Shown piece after piece: positions 19,961 through 28,295 of a stretch of DNA of 64,000 nt (the stretch's first letter is position 1; every line of letters begins with the position of its first letter). The notes beneath the pieces were generated by a model. It was not told the origin of the DNA, ran no database searches, and saw only the letters and a program-made list of their open reading frames with translations. Origin of the DNA: Pilimelia anulata (lineage in GTDB: Bacteria > Actinomycetota > Actinomycetes > Mycobacteriales > Micromonosporaceae); NCBI RefSeq assembly GCF_014647895.1, contig NZ_BMQB01000003.1, forward strand, positions 1 through 64,000, given 5' to 3'. The position numbers were made by a program, and so were the translations under genes.

Positions 19961-21174
19961 GACAGCACCCGCAGCTTGACCGTCTGCTCCATCGCCCGGA
20001 GCTGGCCGAGCACCTCGTCGTCGTAGTCGGCGCTGATGTCGGTGATCAGGTACCCGTACTCGCCGCGGGTGCTCAGCAACTGCCCCTCGACGTTGACCGC
20101 GTGCGCGGCCAGGATGCTGTTGACCCGGGCCAGGACGCCAGGGGTGTTCACGTGCACGTGCACGATCCGGTGCCGGTCGGCCTGCGGCGACAGGGCCACG
20201 CCCGGCAGGTTCACGCTCAGCGTGGTGTTGCCGTCCCGGACGAACTGGGCCAGCTTGTTCGCCACGAAGGTGCCGATGTCGGCCTGCGCCTCCTCGGTCG
20301 ACCCGCCGATGTGCGGGGTCAGGACCACGTTCGGCAGCCCGCGCAGCGCCGACACGAACTCGTCGCCGCGCCCCTTCGGCTCGGTCGGGAACACGTCCAC
20401 GGCCGCGCCGCCCAGGTGGCCGCTGGCCAGGTGCGCGCGCAGCGCGGCGTGGTCGACGACGATGCCCCGGGACAGGTTCAGGAACAGGCTCCCCGGCCGC
20501 ATCCGGGCGAACTGGTCCGCGCCGAAGAAGTCGCTGTTGCCCGGCCGGCCGTCCACGTGCAGGGTGACCACGTCGGCGACGTCCAGCAGCTCGCCCAGCG
20601 AGTCGCACCGCTGCGCGTTGCCCAGCGCCAGCTTGTCGGCGGTGTCGTAGAAGTACACCCGCATGCCCACGCTCTCGGCGAGCACCGAGAGCTGGGCGCC
20701 GATGTTGCCGTACCCGACGATGCCCAGCGCCCGCCCGCGGATCTCGTGGCTGCCGTCCGCGGCCTTGTCCCACACGCCCGCGTGCATCGCGGCGTTCTTC
20801 TCGGTCAGCCGCCGGGTCAGCACGATGATCTCGGCCAGCGCCAGCTCCACCACCGACCGGGTGTTCGAGAACGGCGCGTTGAACACCGCCACGCCCGCCC
20901 GGGACGCCTCGGCCAGGTCGATCTGGTCGGTCCCGATGCAGAACGCCCCGACCGCCACGAGCTGCGGCGCGGCGGCCAGCGCCCGCGCCGAGACCCGGGT
21001 CTTGGACCGGACGCCGAGCAGGTGCACGCCGGCGATCCGCTCGATCAGCTCGGCTTCGTCGAGCGCGTTGCGGAGCGACTCGACCAGGTACCCCTCGGCC
21101 TCCAGCCGGGCGACCGCCTCGGTGTGGATGCTCTCCAGGAGCAGGACCCGTACCTTGCCATCGTCGATCATCAC
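19957..21174 (-). CDS. serA: D-3-phosphoglycerate dehydrogenase, short ACT-type
   Basis: First step of serine biosynthesis: NAD-dependent oxidation of 3-phosphoglycerate. 405 residues with substrate domain, nucleotide domain (GIVGYGNIGAQ, Rossmann GxGxxG), FLNLSRG, the TPHIGGSTEEAQ motif with the catalytic His, and a C-terminal ACT domain (VHVHVNTPGVLARVNSI) for serine feedback. The length is that of the E. coli-type enzyme, lacking the extra ASB domain of the long enzymes typical of many actinobacteria. It is first in a two-gene operon, ending in a GTGA overlap with the flavin dehydrogenase. The ATG at 21174 begins MMIDDGK; the next in-frame Met is one codon later. Confidence 0.93.
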   Translation of the reverse strand: MMIDDGKVRVLLLESIHTEAVARLEAEGYLVESLRNALDEAELIERIAGVHLLGVRSKTRVSARALAAAPQLVAVGAFCIGTDQIDLAEASRAGVAVFNAPFSNTRSVVELALAEIIVLTRRLTEKNAAMHAGVWDKAADGSHEIRGRALGIVGYGNIGAQLSVLAESVGMRVYFYDTADKLALGNAQRCDSLGELLDVADVVTLHVDGRPGNSDFFGADQFARMRPGSLFLNLSRGIVVDHAALRAHLASGHLGGAAVDVFPTEPKGRGDEFVSALRGLPNVVLTPHIGGSTEEAQADIGTFVANKLAQFVRDGNTTLSVNLPGVALSPQADRHRIVHVHVNTPGVLARVNSILAAHAVNVEGQLLSTRGEYGYLITDISADYDDEVLGQLRAMEQTVKLRVLS

Positions 21175-21304
21175 TGTCCGTTCGTGGGCACGTCAGCGGG
21201 ATGCGCCCAGCTTAGATGCGCCGCCCCCACCACCGCCCCGCGGTGGTGCCTACCGCGGGGCGGTGGCTCTTGCCGCGACCGGCCGAGCGGACCCACCCGC
21301 GCCC

Positions 21305-21388
21305 GGTGGCGGGGAGGGGGCGGGTGCCCCCGGCAGGGGATCAAGCCTGACCGCCCCTGCCGGGGGTGCCCGCCCCCTCCCCGCCACC
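21305..21388. repeat. dispersed hairpin element, copy C
   Basis: Longest copy: 35-base arms (21305-21339 and 21354-21388) with two adjacent mismatches, loop ATCAAGCCTGACCG (21340-21353), inner stem GGCAGGGG/CCCCTGCC. It lies downstream of the GT39 gene and upstream of serA, both on the minus strand, where it could also terminate the former. Nothing else is recognised in the 261-base gap apart from the serA promoter region. Confidence 0.85.
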
Positions 21389-21435
21389 ACCCGACGCGCC
21401 CCGGCGACGGCACCCCGCCGGAAGCCGGGGACCCG

Positions 21436-23649
21436 TCAGGAAGAGGTGAGGTCGTACACCGTCACCCCGTCCACGGTCGCCGCGGTGTAGTTCGCCGCCA
21501 CCCACGCGGTGATCTCCGAACCGGCGCTGCTCCCGCCGCGCCCGCCACCGCCGGGCCCGCTGCCGCCGAGGAAGTAGTGGATCCGCCCCGCGGCCACGTA
21601 CTGCTGGAACCGCGCCAGCGTCGGCGACGGGTCGCTGCCGTTGAACCCGCCGATCGGCATGACCGACCTCCCGGTGGCGAGCTGGTACCCCGCCGCGTTG
21701 TTGGCCCCGACCGCGGCCCCCACCCAGGTGTACCGGTCGGCGTCGGCGTTGAGCAGCGCCACGAGCGCCGCCCCCGGCTCCCGACTGCCGAGCAGCCCGC
21801 CGGGCCCCCCGCCGCCGGGCCCACCCTGCCCGGCAGTACCGCCGGTCGCGCCGGCGCCGGTGCCGGTCGAGCCGGTCCCGTTGCCGGTGCCGGTCGAGCC
21901 ATTGCCGGTGGTGCCGGTGCCGGTGCCGGTGCCGGTCTGGCCGGTCGGTGCGGTGCCGCCGGGGAAGCCGCCGCCCGGCGGGGTGCCGGTGCCGCCGGGG
22001 AGCTGGCCCGGGCCGCCCTGCCCCGGCGCCCCGCCCGGGAAGCCCGGTCCGCCCCGGCCGCCGTTCGGCGGCTGGCCGCCCCGGTTGCCGTCCCGGCGCC
22101 CGCCCGGGCCGCCGCCCGGCCCGCCGCGGCCGCCCTCGACCGCCGGCCCCGCCGACGGGATCGAGCCGGTGTGCGCGGTACCCGCGGTCTGCGCCGCGTA
22201 CGCCGCCGGCCCCGCCAGCAGCGCCCCCGCCGCGACGGCCGCCGCGACCACGCCCAGCCGGGCCGCGTACCGCGCGGCCAGCAGCAGCACCGCCGCCAGC
22301 AGACCGCCGCCGAGCACGACCCAGCGCAGCGCCGGGACGAAGTCCGCGGACCGGCCGAGCAGCACGTACCCCCAGACCGCGCTCCCCGCGACGGCCGCGG
22401 CCAGCGCGAGCGCCCCCAGCGGGTGCCGGCGGCGCGGCCACAGCACCGCCGCGCCGGCGCCGACGAGGGCACCGATGGCCGGGGCGAGGGCGACCGTGTA
22501 GTACGCGTGGAAGATGCCCTGCATCGCGCTGAACACGCCGCCGGTCACCAGCAGCCAGCCGCCCCAGAGCAGGAAGCCGGCCCGGGTCCGGTCGGTGCGC
22601 GCCGCGCGCAGCGTGATGATCAGGCCGACGACCAGCAGCGCGAGCGCCGCCGGGAGCAGCCAGGCGACCTGCCCGCCCTGCTCGGCGTCGAGCATCCGCA
22701 GCCAGCCGGGCGTACCCCAGCCGCCGCCCTGCCCGCCGCCGACGCTGCCGACCTCCTCGCCGCTGAGCCGGCCGACGCCGTTGTAGCCGAGGGTCAGTTC
22801 CAGCAGGCTGTTGTTCTGCGAGCCGCCGACGTACGGGCGGGCGGAGGCGGGGATCAGCTCGACGACCGCCACGTACCAGCCGGCCGAGACGACCATCGCC
22901 ACCCCGGCCAGCAGGAGCTGGCCCAGCCGCCTGCGCAGCCGCGGCGGACCGGCGACGAGGTACGTCAGCCCGAACGCCGGCACCACCAGCAGCACCTGGA
23001 GCATCTTGGTCAGGAACCCGAACCCGACGAACACGCCGGCCCAGACCAGCCACTTCGTCGCGCCGGACTCGACGGCCCGGACGACCGCGTACGCGCCGGC
23101 CACCATCAGCAGCACCAGCAGCGCGTCGGGGTTGTTGAACCGGAACATCAGCGCCGCCACCGGCGTGGTCGCCAGCGCCGCGCCGGCGAGCAGCCCGGCG
23201 GCCGGGCCGTACCAGCGCCGGACCGCCGCGTACAGCAGGCCGACCGACGCGACGCCCATCAGCGCCTGCGGGACCAGCATGCTCCACGCATTCATCCCGA
23301 ACACCCGGGCGCTGAGCGCCATCGGCCACAGCGACAGCGGCGTCTTGTCCACGGTGATCGAGGCGGCCGCGTCGGAGGCGCCGAAGAAGAACGCCTTCCA
23401 GCTCACCGAGCCGGCCTGGACGGCGGCGGCGTAGAACGAGTTCGCCCAGCCGGAGTCGGCGAGCGCCCACAGGTACAGCGCGGCGGTGGCGGCCAGCAGG
23501 CCGAGCAGCGCCGGGCGGACCCAGCGCGGGTCCTCGGGGCGGCCGCGCAGCGGGCGCGGGGCGCGGCGCCGGCGGCCGGCCGGCGGGGCCGGCTCGGCGG
23601 GGCCGGCCGGGGCGGGCGGCGGCGTGGTGGCCGGGGCGGGAGCGGTCAT
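21436..23649 (-). CDS. GT39/ArnT-type polytopic glycosyltransferase
   Basis: 737-residue membrane protein of the GT-C fold, which transfers a sugar from a polyprenyl-phosphate donor on the outer face. Residues 50-520 contain about 12 hydrophobic segments. The first loop carries ITVDKTPLSLW, the DK.PL motif of the ArnT/PMT-like group. Residues about 520-640 are a Gly/Pro/Thr low-complexity stretch (GTGTGTGTTGNGSTGTGNG), probably extracytoplasmic. A C-terminal soluble domain follows (LLNADADRYTWVGAAVGANN), also seen in this subfamily. The ATG at 23649 has GGAGGA seven bases upstream. The neighbouring GT2-GtrA gene could supply or flip the donor. Confidence 0.85.
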   Translation of the reverse strand: MTAPAPATTPPPAPAGPAEPAPPAGRRRRAPRPLRGRPEDPRWVRPALLGLLAATAALYLWALADSGWANSFYAAAVQAGSVSWKAFFFGASDAAASITVDKTPLSLWPMALSARVFGMNAWSMLVPQALMGVASVGLLYAAVRRWYGPAAGLLAGAALATTPVAALMFRFNNPDALLVLLMVAGAYAVVRAVESGATKWLVWAGVFVGFGFLTKMLQVLLVVPAFGLTYLVAGPPRLRRRLGQLLLAGVAMVVSAGWYVAVVELIPASARPYVGGSQNNSLLELTLGYNGVGRLSGEEVGSVGGGQGGGWGTPGWLRMLDAEQGGQVAWLLPAALALLVVGLIITLRAARTDRTRAGFLLWGGWLLVTGGVFSAMQGIFHAYYTVALAPAIGALVGAGAAVLWPRRRHPLGALALAAAVAGSAVWGYVLLGRSADFVPALRWVVLGGGLLAAVLLLAARYAARLGVVAAAVAAGALLAGPAAYAAQTAGTAHTGSIPSAGPAVEGGRGGPGGGPGGRRDGNRGGQPPNGGRGGPGFPGGAPGQGGPGQLPGGTGTPPGGGFPGGTAPTGQTGTGTGTGTTGNGSTGTGNGTGSTGTGAGATGGTAGQGGPGGGGPGGLLGSREPGAALVALLNADADRYTWVGAAVGANNAAGYQLATGRSVMPIGGFNGSDPSPTLARFQQYVAAGRIHYFLGGSGPGGGGRGGSSAGSEITAWVAANYTAATVDGVTVYDLTSS

Positions 23650-23712
23650 GGCACATCCTCCGTACGGTTTCGCGGGTCCCCTCCACCGTCGGCCCCGGCT
23701 CTGTCGTGGCCA

Positions 23713-23745
23713 TGTGCCGACGCTGTCCGCACTCTGTGAACGCCG
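23713..23745. promoter_or_regulatory. three 11-bp direct repeats upstream of the GT39 gene
   Basis: TGTGCCGACGC, TGTCCGCACTC and TGTGAACGCCG start at 23713, 23724 and 23735: three TGT[CG] heads at exact 11-base spacing, 64-97 bases upstream of the GT39 start. An equivalent array lies 66-99 bases upstream of the receiver-like gene start at 24296, in the same orientation. Response-regulator binding is inferred from the spacing. Confidence 0.5.
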
Positions 23746-23760
23746 CGGCCGTCCCCCGAA

Positions 23761-23805
23761 CGCGCGGGAGGCCACCCCCCCGGGCCGGGGGTGGCCTCCC
23801 GCGCG
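23761..23805 (-). terminator. terminator hairpin after the receiver-like gene
   Basis: Perfect 19-base arms (23761-23779 and 23787-23805) with a 7-base loop, 11 bases beyond the stop of the gene at 23817 and upstream of the GT39 promoter repeats. Confidence 0.7.
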
Positions 23806-23816
23806 TCGCGCCCGCT

Positions 23817-24296
23817 TCACCGCCGTACGCCGGGCCGCCCCCCGCGCGCGGCCGGCCCACCGGCGCCGGCCGGGCTCGGGACCAGGGTCATGACCCGGCG
23901 CCGGTGGCAGGCGACGAGCTGGGCGGCGAGGAGCTGCGGCGAGCCGGTCCGGACGCACGCGTCGGCGCCCGCGGTGAGCGCGTCGGCGATGTCCTCGCCG
24001 GTGGCCCGCCGGCCGACGACGGCGACCAGCCGGTGCTCGGCCGGCAGCTCGGCGCGGATCCGGCCGACCAGCCCGGCCGGCGCCCGGGACGCCACCACGA
24101 TCTCCCCTTTGCGAAGAAAGCGCAGGTCGGTGGCCAGCCGCAGCCGCCAGCCCGGCGGGAGCAGCTCGGCCACCCCGCGCAGCGGCAGCGGGTCGCCGAG
24201 AATCCGGACGACCATCGTGGGCCCCTCCTGCGCCGGATGGGGCGGCCGGGCGTACGAGAGGGGGTTGAGGCGGGGCGGTTCCAGTGTGACGATCAT
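23817..24296 (-). CDS. receiver-like (pseudo-response-regulator) protein
   Basis: 159 residues from the ATG at 24296, or 132 from the in-frame ATG at 24215. Both starts have a good Shine-Dalgarno sequence (AAGGAG and AGGAGGG), so two forms are possible. From about residue 28 it looks like a CheY-type fold: VVRILGDPLPLRGVAELL, a central EHRLVAVVGRRATGEDIADAL and the final GADACVRTGSPQLLAAQL, like the GAD..L.KP helix of receivers. The phosphoryl Asp and the Lys are not in recognisable places and there is no output domain. It may be a degenerate receiver acting by protein contact. It lies between two glycosyltransferase genes with matching upstream repeats. Confidence 0.55.
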   Translation of the reverse strand: MIVTLEPPRLNPLSYARPPHPAQEGPTMVVRILGDPLPLRGVAELLPPGWRLRLATDLRFLRKGEIVVASRAPAGLVGRIRAELPAEHRLVAVVGRRATGEDIADALTAGADACVRTGSPQLLAAQLVACHRRRVMTLVPSPAGAGGPAARGGRPGVRR

Positions 24297-24361
24297 GACG
24301 GCTCCTTCGAGGTGGAGTGGTTGCGCGGCCCACGCTGCCCCGCCCGCCCGGGCCGCCCATG

Positions 24362-24394
24362 TGTCCGCGCCGTGTGATTGCTGTGTGCGGCATT
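24362..24394. promoter_or_regulatory. three 11-bp direct repeats in the divergent promoter of receiver-like and GT2-GtrA genes
   Basis: TGTCCGCGCCG, TGTGATTGCTG and TGTGCGGCATT start at 24362, 24373 and 24384, exactly 11 bases apart. The array is 66-99 bases from the minus-strand start at 24296 and 61-93 bases from the plus-strand start at 24455, so it may serve both. It shares heads and spacing with the arrays at 23713 and 5221. Confidence 0.5.
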
Positions 24395-24454
24395 CACAGC
24401 CGGGGCAAAGGGTCGCCACATCCCCCCGCCAGCCCCGTTGCCGAACCTCGGGGC

Positions 24455-25723
24455 ATGACCACGATGCTCACCCACCAGCCCGTACCCGCCGCCGGCGCGC
24501 CCGCCGCGACCGGCCGCGCGGTCCTCGACGTCGTCGTGCCGGTGTACAACGAGGAGGCCGACCTCGGCCCCTGCGTGCGCCGGCTGCACGCGCACCTCGG
24601 CGCGCACCTGCCGTACCCGTTCCGGATCACCGTCGCCGACAACGCCAGCACCGACGGCACCGCCGCGGTCGCGGCGGCGCTCGCCGCCGACCTGCCGGCC
24701 GTCCGCGTCCGCACGCTCACCGCCAAGGGCCGCGGCCGCGCGCTGCGCGACGCCTGGTCGACGTCGGACGCGCCGGTGCTCGCGTACATGGACGTCGACC
24801 TCTCCACCGACCTGGCCGCGCTGCTGCCGCTGATCGCGCCGCTGCTCAGCGGCCACTCGGACCTGGCGATCGGCTCCCGGCTGTCCCGCGGCGCCCGGGT
24901 GGTGCGCGGGCCGAAGCGGGAGTTCATCTCGCGCTCGTACAACCTGCTCCTGCGCGGCACCCTCCGGGTCGGCTTCACCGACGCCCAGTGCGGCTTCAAG
25001 GCGATCCGCCGGGACGTCGCCGAGCGGCTGCTCCCGCTGGTCGAGGACACCGGCTGGTTCTTCGACACCGAACTGCTGGTGCTGGCCCAGCGGGCCGGCC
25101 TGCGCATCCACGAGGTACCGGTGGACTGGGTCGACGACCCGGACAGCCGCGTCGACATCGTCGCCACCGCCGTCGCCGACCTGCGCGGCATCGCCCGGCT
25201 GGCCCGCGGCCTGGCCACGGGGCGGATCCCGCTGGGCGCGCTGCGCGACCGGTACGGCCGACCCCCGCTGCGCACCACCCCCGCCGGACCCGCGGTGGCC
25301 GGGGTGCCGGCCGGGATGGTGCGGCAGCTCGCGCGGTTCGGGGCGATCGGCGTGGCCAGCACGCTGGCGTACCTGGCGCTGTACGCCGGGCTGCGGCTCG
25401 GGATGGGGGCGCAGGCGGCGAACTTCCTCGCGCTGGCGCTGACCGCGGTGGCGAACACGGCCGCGAACCGGCGGCTGACGTTCGGGGTACGGGGGGCGGC
25501 CGGGGCCGGGCGGCACCACGTGCAGGGGCTGGTGGTGTTCGGGCTGGGGTTGGCGCTGACCAGCGGGAGCCTGGCGGTGCTGCACGGGGTGAGCGCGGCG
25601 CCGGCGGCGGGGGTGGAGCTGGCGGTACTGGTCCTGGCGAACCTGACGGCGACGATCCTCCGCTTCGTCCTCCTCCGCGCCTGGGTCTTCGGCCGCCGCC
25701 GAGCCGCCCACCCGTCGGACTGA
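24455..25723 (+). CDS. bifunctional GT2 polyprenyl-phosphate glycosyltransferase/GtrA-like protein
   Basis: 422 residues. Residues 20-270 are a GT2 (GT-A fold) domain like dolichyl-phosphate glucosyl/mannosyl synthases: VVVPVYNEEADL, the DNASTDGT loop, the metal-binding MDVDLSTDL and the QCGFKA motif. Residues about 290-415 are a four-helix GtrA domain (RFGAIGVASTLAYLALYAG ... NRRLTFGV) thought to help translocate the lipid-linked sugar. Together these would charge a polyprenyl phosphate and present it outside, where the GT39-type enzyme at 21436 could use it. The ATG at 24455 is chosen because the preceding frame lacks conserved sequence. A bidirectional terminator follows. Confidence 0.88.
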   Translation: MTTMLTHQPVPAAGAPAATGRAVLDVVVPVYNEEADLGPCVRRLHAHLGAHLPYPFRITVADNASTDGTAAVAAALAADLPAVRVRTLTAKGRGRALRDAWSTSDAPVLAYMDVDLSTDLAALLPLIAPLLSGHSDLAIGSRLSRGARVVRGPKREFISRSYNLLLRGTLRVGFTDAQCGFKAIRRDVAERLLPLVEDTGWFFDTELLVLAQRAGLRIHEVPVDWVDDPDSRVDIVATAVADLRGIARLARGLATGRIPLGALRDRYGRPPLRTTPAGPAVAGVPAGMVRQLARFGAIGVASTLAYLALYAGLRLGMGAQAANFLALALTAVANTAANRRLTFGVRGAAGAGRHHVQGLVVFGLGLALTSGSLAVLHGVSAAPAAGVELAVLVLANLTATILRFVLLRAWVFGRRRAAHPSD

Positions 25724-25804
25724 GGCGCCACGTGCCGAGGTCGCACGGAGCCGTCCGGACTCCCACTACGTTTCCGGACCAGCCGCTGCTTCGGCGGGGC
25801 ACCT

Positions 25805-25858
25805 CGGGAGTGGGTGCATTTGTTGTCGTCGGAGCGGCCGCGGATGCACCCACTCCCG
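25805..25858. terminator. bidirectional terminator
   Basis: Perfect 15-base arms (25805-25819 and 25844-25858; CGGGAGTGGGTGCAT and its complement) with a 24-base loop, between the convergent GT2-GtrA and DUF5666-type genes. Confidence 0.7.
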
Positions 25859-25873
25859 CGGGTCAGTACCGGT

Positions 25874-26749
25874 TCAGCGGTGGCGGCGGCCCGGGGGCTT
25901 GCGGGGGTTCGAGGTGGTGGCGCGGACCGTGCTGCCCAGCGCGTCGCCGTTGGTCACCGTCCCCGACACCGTCACCCGGGCGCCCGTCGGCACGCTGGCC
26001 AGGGGCACCGCGGCGCCGTTCAGCGTTACCGCCGCGTCCGCGTCGATCGCGACCTCCGTGTCGTCGTCGCCCGCGGTCACCGTCAGGATGCCGGCCGTAC
26101 CGTCCGCCGCGGCCACCCGGCCCGCCAGCGCGAACCGCCACGTCGTGATCGCCTCGACCTCGGTCGCCGTGACCGCGCCGAGGGTGGCCGTACCGGACAG
26201 CCGCACCCGCGCGCCCGTCGGCAGGTCCGCCAGGGTCGCGTCCTCGTCGTCCACCGTGATCGTCGCCGCGGGGTCGACGCCGACCGTACGGTCGGCGCCC
26301 GCCGGGTCGGTGACCGTGAGGGTGCCCGCGGCGTCGTCGGCGGCCGCGACCGTGCCCGCCAGCCGGACGCTCCACGTCGTCGCCGCGCGGACCGCGGTGA
26401 CCGAGGCGACGCCGCGCACGACCCGGCCGGTCAGCCGGACCCGGCCGCCCACCGGTACGTCGGCCAGGGCGGCCGCGTCCCCGTCCACGGTGATCGTGGC
26501 GGTCGCGGCGACGGCCAGGGTCGACGTGCTGGTCACGCCGGCCGGGCCGGGGCGGGTGACGGTGAGCGTGCCGGCGGCGGTGTCGAGCGCGGTGACCGTG
26601 CCGTCGAGCTGGAGGCGCTGGGCGACCGGCGCGTGCTGGCCGCGGCCGCCGTGGCCGCCGGACGGGCGGGCGGTGGCCGGGTCGGCGACGCCGAGGGCGA
26701 GCAGCAGGCCGGCGGCGACGGGGACGGCGAGCAGGTGGCGCTTGGTCAT
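25874..26749 (-). CDS. secreted DUF5666-type beta-repeat protein
   Basis: 291 residues from the ATG at 26749 (GGAG six bases upstream). Signal peptide over residues 1-28 (KRHLLAVPVAAGLLLALG). The mature protein is three to four tandem repeats of about 60 residues. Each has the pattern LxGTVTALDTAAGTLTV, then a TITVDG-type strand, then DVPVGGRVRLTG, the OB-like DUF5666 repeat. The function of this domain is unknown. It is seen in exported actinobacterial proteins. The C-terminus is basic (PRKPPGRRHR). The gap of 220 bases to the M1 peptidase stop holds no gene I can recognise. Confidence 0.78.
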   Translation of the reverse strand: MTKRHLLAVPVAAGLLLALGVADPATARPSGGHGGRGQHAPVAQRLQLDGTVTALDTAAGTLTVTRPGPAGVTSTSTLAVAATATITVDGDAAALADVPVGGRVRLTGRVVRGVASVTAVRAATTWSVRLAGTVAAADDAAGTLTVTDPAGADRTVGVDPAATITVDDEDATLADLPTGARVRLSGTATLGAVTATEVEAITTWRFALAGRVAAADGTAGILTVTAGDDDTEVAIDADAAVTLNGAAVPLASVPTGARVTVSGTVTNGDALGSTVRATTSNPRKPPGRRHR

Positions 26750-26969
26750 GGGTACTCCGGGGGGCGTGGCGGGTCGTTCCCTCCACTGTCCGCGCGGCGG
26801 GCGCGGGTGTCGCGCCGCGGCGGGGGTACCCCGGGCAGAACCGGGTTGCCACCCGGTTGCCCCGTCGGCCATCCGGCCCGCACCGGACTCAGCCCCACCA
26901 CCCCGGCCCACCCGGCACCGCCCCCGGCGCGGCTCAGGACCGTAACGGGGCTCGGGACCGTGGCGGGGC

Positions 26970-28295
26970 TCAGGACGGTAGCGGGGGCAGGGTCGGTGTG
27001 TGCAGCCAGTCGCGGAAGAAGTCGTCCAGCGGTACCGGGGCGTGCCGGGCCGCGAGCGCCACGAAGTCGTCCGTGCCGGCGTTGTCGTGCCGGTACCGGG
27101 CCGTCCACGCCCGGACCAGCGCGAAGAACGCCGCGTCCCCGATCGTCGTGCGCAGCGCGTGCAGGGTGAGGGCGCCGCGGCGGTACACCCGGTCGTCGAA
27201 CATCCGCCGCACGCCGGGGTCGGCGGGGCGGATGTCCTGCGGGAGCGCGGAGAGCTGGGTCCACCAGCGGGCGGCGTGCCGGTCGGCGGGGACCGAGCCG
27301 GACGCCTCCGACCACAGCCACTCGCTGTAGCTGGCGAAGCCCTCGTGCAGCCAGATGTGCCGCCAGTTCGCGGCGGTGACGCTGTTGCCGAACCACTGGT
27401 GCGCCAGCTCGTGCGCGACCAGCCGCTCGTGGCCGCGGCGGCCGTCGACGTGGTTGGCGCCGAAGATGGACAGGCCCTGCGCCTCGACCGGTACGTCCAG
27501 CTTCTCGTCGACGACGACGACCGTGTACTCGTCGAACGGGTACGGCCCGAACAGCTTCTCGAACACCGCCAGGATCCGGTCCTGCCGCCCGAAGTCGTGC
27601 CGGAACCGGGTGACCAGCCGGGCCGGCACCGCCGCCCGCAGCGGGATCGGCCCGGCCGCCAACTCGACCGGGGCGTAGGCGCCGATCTGGACGGTGGCCA
27701 GGTACGTCGGCGTCGGCTCCGCCTGCTCGTACACCCAGGTGGTCGTCGTGCTGCCGGCGCGGCGGGCGGTGAGCAGGCCGTTGGCGACGACGGTGAGCCG
27801 GCTGGGGGCGGTGACGGTGATCCGGTACGCCGCCTTGTCGCCCGGGTGGTCGTTGCACGGGAACCACGACGGCGCCCCGATCGGCTGGTTGGCCACCAGC
27901 GCGCCGTCGCCGAGCTGCTCCCAGCCCAGCGCGCCCCACGGGCTCTCGATCCCCTTCGGTACGCCGACGTACCGCACCCGGACGGTGAACTCCGCTCCCG
28001 CCGCCACCGGCGCGGCCGGGCGGACGGAGAGCTTGCCGGCGGTGTGCCGGAACCCGGCCGGCCGGTGGTCGACGAGCACCTGCTCGACCCGGAACCGGCC
28101 GAGGTCCAGGCTGAACGCGGACAGCGGCTCGGTGGCCACCGCGGTCAGCACCGCGCGGCCGGCGAGCCGGCCGGACCGGGTCTGGTACTGCAACGCCAGG
28201 TCGTAGTGCCGGACCCGGTAGCCGTCGTTGCCGTGCCGGGGGAAGTACGGGTCGCCGGAGGTGGCCGCCGCCCGCTGCGGCGCGGTCGGGGTCAC
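26970..28295 (-). CDS. M1 family zinc metallopeptidase coupled to the Pls-like NRPS
   Basis: 441 residues: N-terminal beta domain (to about 190), then a thermolysin-like catalytic domain with HELAHQWFGNSVT at about 295 and the third ligand Glu exactly 18 residues after the second His. The substrate N-terminus-binding GAMEN motif is replaced by VEAQG, retaining only the Glu. The C-terminal HEAT-like domain of long M1 enzymes is missing. No signal peptide is visible. The GTG start overlaps the NRPS stop as GTGA, so the two are translationally coupled. M1-type aminopeptidases are known poly-epsilon-lysine-degrading enzymes of producers, so a role in trimming or self-protection against the polymer is a reasonable inference. 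Confidence 0.85.
   Translation of the reverse strand: MTPTAPQRAAATSGDPYFPRHGNDGYRVRHYDLALQYQTRSGRLAGRAVLTAVATEPLSAFSLDLGRFRVEQVLVDHRPAGFRHTAGKLSVRPAAPVAAGAEFTVRVRYVGVPKGIESPWGALGWEQLGDGALVANQPIGAPSWFPCNDHPGDKAAYRITVTAPSRLTVVANGLLTARRAGSTTTTWVYEQAEPTPTYLATVQIGAYAPVELAAGPIPLRAAVPARLVTRFRHDFGRQDRILAVFEKLFGPYPFDEYTVVVVDEKLDVPVEAQGLSIFGANHVDGRRGHERLVAHELAHQWFGNSVTAANWRHIWLHEGFASYSEWLWSEASGSVPADRHAARWWTQLSALPQDIRPADPGVRRMFDDRVYRRGALTLHALRTTIGDAAFFALVRAWTARYRHDNAGTDDFVALAARHAPVPLDDFFRDWLHTPTLPPLPS

Noticed and set aside
20101..23739. 1212-codon plus-strand frame
   Set aside because: Antisense to serA and the GT39 gene, and it runs through hairpin copy C. No protein features.
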